From Ignavibacteriaceae bacterium (GTDB lineage: Bacteria > Bacteroidota > Ignavibacteria > Ignavibacteriales > Ignavibacteriaceae): a stretch of 26,097 nucleotides of DNA. The notes under the pieces were generated by a model. It did not search any database and had not been told where the DNA came from. It was given only the letters and a program-made list of their open reading frames with translations. The stretch is from positions 1 to 26,097 of the forward strand of contig JALNWB010000038.1 in assembly GCA_023231105.1 (NCBI GenBank), written 5' to 3'. The stretch's first letter is position 1. Each line of letters starts with the position of its first letter. Made by a program: the position numbers and the translations under genes. This document shows positions 23,785-26,097 of the stretch, one piece after another.

Positions 23785-25995
23785 ATGAAAAAACTTTATT
23801 CAGTGTCTGTGGTTCTTTCCATGTTGTTATTTACCACAAACATATTTGCACAATCGGCTTCTGTTATGTGGGTGCTTAGTAATACAACTCAATTGACTTC
23901 TGTGAGTGTTGGTAACGTAACGGGGTTAGCAGAATCTATAAGTGCAGGCTCTGGACAATTTGGAATGAGTGTTTTCGATTACAACAACGATGGTCAAAGA
24001 CTTTGGGAAGGTACAGCTGGCTGGATATCTGGAACCGAAGAACCTACACGCTATATTCAATTTGATGCGTTACCTGTAAGCGGAAATAGTTTCAATGTAA
24101 CCAACGTTGCTTTTAATTATGGTGCCGCCGGCATTGATCACAATATACAATCTAACGCTTATTATTCAACTGATGGTTGGGTAACCAGAACTCTGTTGAA
24201 TCCCATTCCTTTGGAATATCCGGGTTCTGGCATGTCGACATTTACACAAGATGTAAGTGTTACAATAGCAAGCGGTTCAACTTTTTCAGTACGGATATAT
24301 CCATATGCAATTGTAAATAGTTCGCCCATAAGACCAACATTTGCAGTTCATAATGGTGTTGGTGTAAGAGGTACAACCTCAGCAAAAAAGAATTGCGTTA
24401 TAGAAGTAACAAATGTATCAGGCAAGTGGGGAAAGTCAGTTCTATTGACAGCCAAACTATTTGAACCTGGTTTAACGCATAGTACAGACCTACCAGACCA
24501 AGAACTAAAGTTTTTTAAAATCTCTCCTGGAACAAGAGAGAGTGATACACCATGTGTTTACATCAACTCGAGCAAAACTAACACAAACGGAGTTGCGAGC
24601 ATTGCATATACAATACCAAAAGATTCAGTTCCATATACGATCAGAGCAGATTTTGCCGGCGATGCAGATTATAATGCACAAAGTGGTACGGGTGCACTGA
24701 CGATAGAAAAACATGTTACAAGTTTAGTAGTAGCACCAACAACAGCCGTTTTGGGGCAAGAAGTTTTGTTATCTGCAACATTAACAGATAATGACGAGAG
24801 CGGAAAAGGTGTTTCTAACCAGGAGCTGAAGTTTTATAAAATCTCTCCAGGGACAAGAGAAGGTGATACTGTAAAAGTATATATCGGCTCAGACACAACC
24901 GATGCAAACGGAGTTGTACGTATAAAAGTCAATGACAATGATGACTCAGGGGATACAATAATTATAGGTAATATCTCAGTATCATTTGCCGGAGATGCAA
25001 ATTATAGTGCACAAAGCGGAACTGGAACATTTACTTATTCACTAAAAAATAGTGTTATAGTGGTAACAAATACAGCGGGTAAGTGGGGTACATCAGTTTT
25101 GTTGACGGCGAAGTTATTTGAACCTGGTTTAATGCGTAATACAGACTTACCTAATCAAGAACTAAAGTTTTATAAAATCTCTCCGGGAACAAGAGAGGGA
25201 GATACAGTTGAAGTTTATATAAACTTTGGTAAAACAGACACAAACGGAGTAGCGAGTGTAATGTACACAATACCCAGTGATTCAGTTGCAAGTTCGATGG
25301 CAGCACCACAGGATTCAGTTGCACGTTCGATAAGAGTAGATTTTGCCGGAGATGCAAATTACAGCCCACAAAGCGGTGTGGGTATATTGACGGTAGTAAG
25401 ACATACTACTAGCGTATCGGTAGCAAATAAGAGCGGCAGTGTAGGACAGACAGTATATATAGAGACAACTTTAACTGACAATGACAATAGCGGGAAAGGA
25501 GTATCTAACCAATTACTAAAGTTTAGCATAAACGGGTTGGTAGTAGGCTCGGGCACAACTGACGCAGGCGGAGTTGCAATCATATCTTACACTTTACCAC
25601 AGGATTCAGTTGCTTCTTCACATACAATCACAGCAGTATATACCGGGGATGCAAATTACAGTTTACAAAGCGGAACAGGAACATTGACTTACACACTTAC
25701 AGGCATTGAAAATAATCAAACTGATATTCCAACAAAATTTGATCTTTCACAAAACTATCCTAATCCATTTAATCCCACATCAACAATAAAATATGATATA
25801 CCTAAAACGGGTTTTGTAAATATTAGTGTGTATGATATTCTTGGGAAAGAGATTAAAGTATTAGTTAATGAAGAGAAAAATCCCGGCCGTTATGAAATAA
25901 TTTTTGATGCGAGAGACTTAGCAAGCGGAATCTATTATTATACAATCAGGACAGGAGATTTCGCACAAAGTAAGAAAATGATTTTGCTGAAATAA
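23785..25995 (+). CDS. Secreted Ig-like repeat protein with T9SS sorting domain
   Basis: 736 residues from the ATG at 23785, set by ACGAGG at 23774-23779 and by the normal signal peptide it gives (K-K-L-Y-S ... I-F-A-Q). Residues about 25-200 are an unrecognised beta-rich domain. Four bacterial Ig-like repeats follow at about 202-308, 309-421, 422-538 and 539-638, each ending with a G-D-A-[DN]-Y-x-x-Q-S-G motif. Repeats 1 and 3 share K-W-G-[KT]-S-V-L-L-T-A-K-L-F-E-P-G; repeats 2 and 4 share L-T-D-N-D-x-S-G-K-G-V-S-N-Q. Residues about 655-736 are a T9SS type A domain (N-Y-P-N-P-F-N-P). Such proteins are usually adhesins or surface structural proteins. There is no link to glycan degradation. 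Confidence 0.85.
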   Translation: MKKLYSVSVVLSMLLFTTNIFAQSASVMWVLSNTTQLTSVSVGNVTGLAESISAGSGQFGMSVFDYNNDGQRLWEGTAGWISGTEEPTRYIQFDALPVSGNSFNVTNVAFNYGAAGIDHNIQSNAYYSTDGWVTRTLLNPIPLEYPGSGMSTFTQDVSVTIASGSTFSVRIYPYAIVNSSPIRPTFAVHNGVGVRGTTSAKKNCVIEVTNVSGKWGKSVLLTAKLFEPGLTHSTDLPDQELKFFKISPGTRESDTPCVYINSSKTNTNGVASIAYTIPKDSVPYTIRADFAGDADYNAQSGTGALTIEKHVTSLVVAPTTAVLGQEVLLSATLTDNDESGKGVSNQELKFYKISPGTREGDTVKVYIGSDTTDANGVVRIKVNDNDDSGDTIIIGNISVSFAGDANYSAQSGTGTFTYSLKNSVIVVTNTAGKWGTSVLLTAKLFEPGLMRNTDLPNQELKFYKISPGTREGDTVEVYINFGKTDTNGVASVMYTIPSDSVASSMAAPQDSVARSIRVDFAGDANYSPQSGVGILTVVRHTTSVSVANKSGSVGQTVYIETTLTDNDNSGKGVSNQLLKFSINGLVVGSGTTDAGGVAIISYTLPQDSVASSHTITAVYTGDANYSLQSGTGTLTYTLTGIENNQTDIPTKFDLSQNYPNPFNPTSTIKYDIPKTGFVNISVYDILGKEIKVLVNEEKNPGRYEIIFDARDLASGIYYYTIRTGDFAQSKKMILLK
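24390..25699 (+). repeat. Four-unit Ig repeat array with A-B-A-B order
   Basis: Unit starts are about 24389, 24709, 25048 and 25399. Recurrent DNA strings include TTTGCCGGAGATGCAAATTA and AAATCTCTCC. The first and third units are most alike, as are the second and fourth, which suggests that a two-unit block was duplicated. Confidence 0.75.
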
Positions 25996-26048
25996 CGACA
26001 AATGTCGCCTCGTAAGCAGTTAAATTTGCAAAAACAAACGAGGTGACA
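25996..26048 (+). promoter_or_regulatory. Stem-loop covering the ribosome binding site of the last gene
   Basis: TGTCGCCTCGT (26003-26013) can pair with ACGAGGTGACA (26038-26048): 11 pairs, one of them G-U, with a 24-base loop. The 3' arm contains the GAGGTG Shine-Dalgarno of the gene starting at 26050. The 5' arm can instead pair locally as CGACA-AA-TGTCG (25996-26007). The two structures exclude each other. The hairpin could alternatively terminate the preceding transcript, but there is no T-run. Confidence 0.5.
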
Positions 26049-26049
26049 G

Positions 26050-26097
26050 ATGAGATTACGAAGAAGATTCTTAGCTAGAAGACAGATAAAAAGTTCA
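26050..26097 (+). CDS. 5' end of a gene cut by the window edge
   Basis: The ATG at 26050 follows GAGGTG (26040-26045) at a good distance and opens 16 codons to the end of the window: M-R-L-R-R-R-F-L-A-R-R-Q-I-K-S-S. Six of the sixteen residues are arginine. This is too little to name a family. The strongly basic start could precede a membrane anchor or be a nucleic-acid-binding tail. The start is supported by the Shine-Dalgarno, but coding is unproven. Confidence 0.45.
   Translation, partial: MRLRRRFLARRQIKSS

Noticed and set aside
1..26097. CRISPR arrays, tRNA or rRNA genes, insertion sequences, prophage genes.
   Set aside because: I saw no phased repeat-spacer array, cloverleaf, rRNA core sequence, transposase or phage gene. 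The repeats present are intragenic or regulatory.

Overview
The window looks like a chromosomal segment of a free-living member of the Ignavibacteria (Bacteroidota/Chlorobiota side). The DNA is AT-rich. Five secreted proteins carry C-terminal type IX secretion (T9SS) sorting domains, four of them with an N/F-P-N-P-F-N-P motif. A PorV/PorQ-type barrel and a TonB-dependent receptor with an N-terminal carboxypeptidase-regulatory-like domain are also present. This taxonomic call is inference from gene content. All genes are on the + strand.

Layout. Positions 1-1600 hold the 3' tail of a gene cut by the window edge, then a secreted carbohydrate-binding-like T9SS protein whose last 120 bp, with terminator, exactly repeat the start of the window. 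Positions 1809-14076 look like one long operon: LacI-type regulator, GH94 glycoside phosphorylase, MsmK/UgpC-type ABC ATPase, cytoplasmic GH2 glycosidase, secreted GH144-like endo-beta-1,2-glucanase, sugar-binding lipoprotein and two permeases. Positions 14202-16085 encode a secreted protein with two CBM9-like domains, followed by a strong terminator. Positions 16178-23134 are a TonB receptor / large T9SS partner / PorV-like barrel operon. Positions 23135-23509 are non-coding, with a three-copy 21-bp repeat resembling a LytTR-regulator site. Then come a small ORF, a secreted protein with four Ig-like repeats, a stem-loop, and the first 16 codons of another gene.

How it fits together (inference). 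The GH144-like enzyme would cut an external glucan, best guess beta-1,2-glucan. The TonB receptor group would carry oligosaccharides over the outer membrane, and the lipoprotein plus permeases and ATPase over the inner membrane. GH94 phosphorolysis and GH2 hydrolysis would finish the work in the cytoplasm. Three copies of a TGTAAACGTTTACA-like palindrome, upstream of the first secreted gene, lacI and the CBM9-like gene, mark a local LacI-family regulon. The locus is therefore a hybrid: the ABC/GH94 logic of Gram-positive sophorooligosaccharide loci joined to T9SS secretion and TonB uptake. The final Ig-repeat unit seems to be separate and separately regulated.
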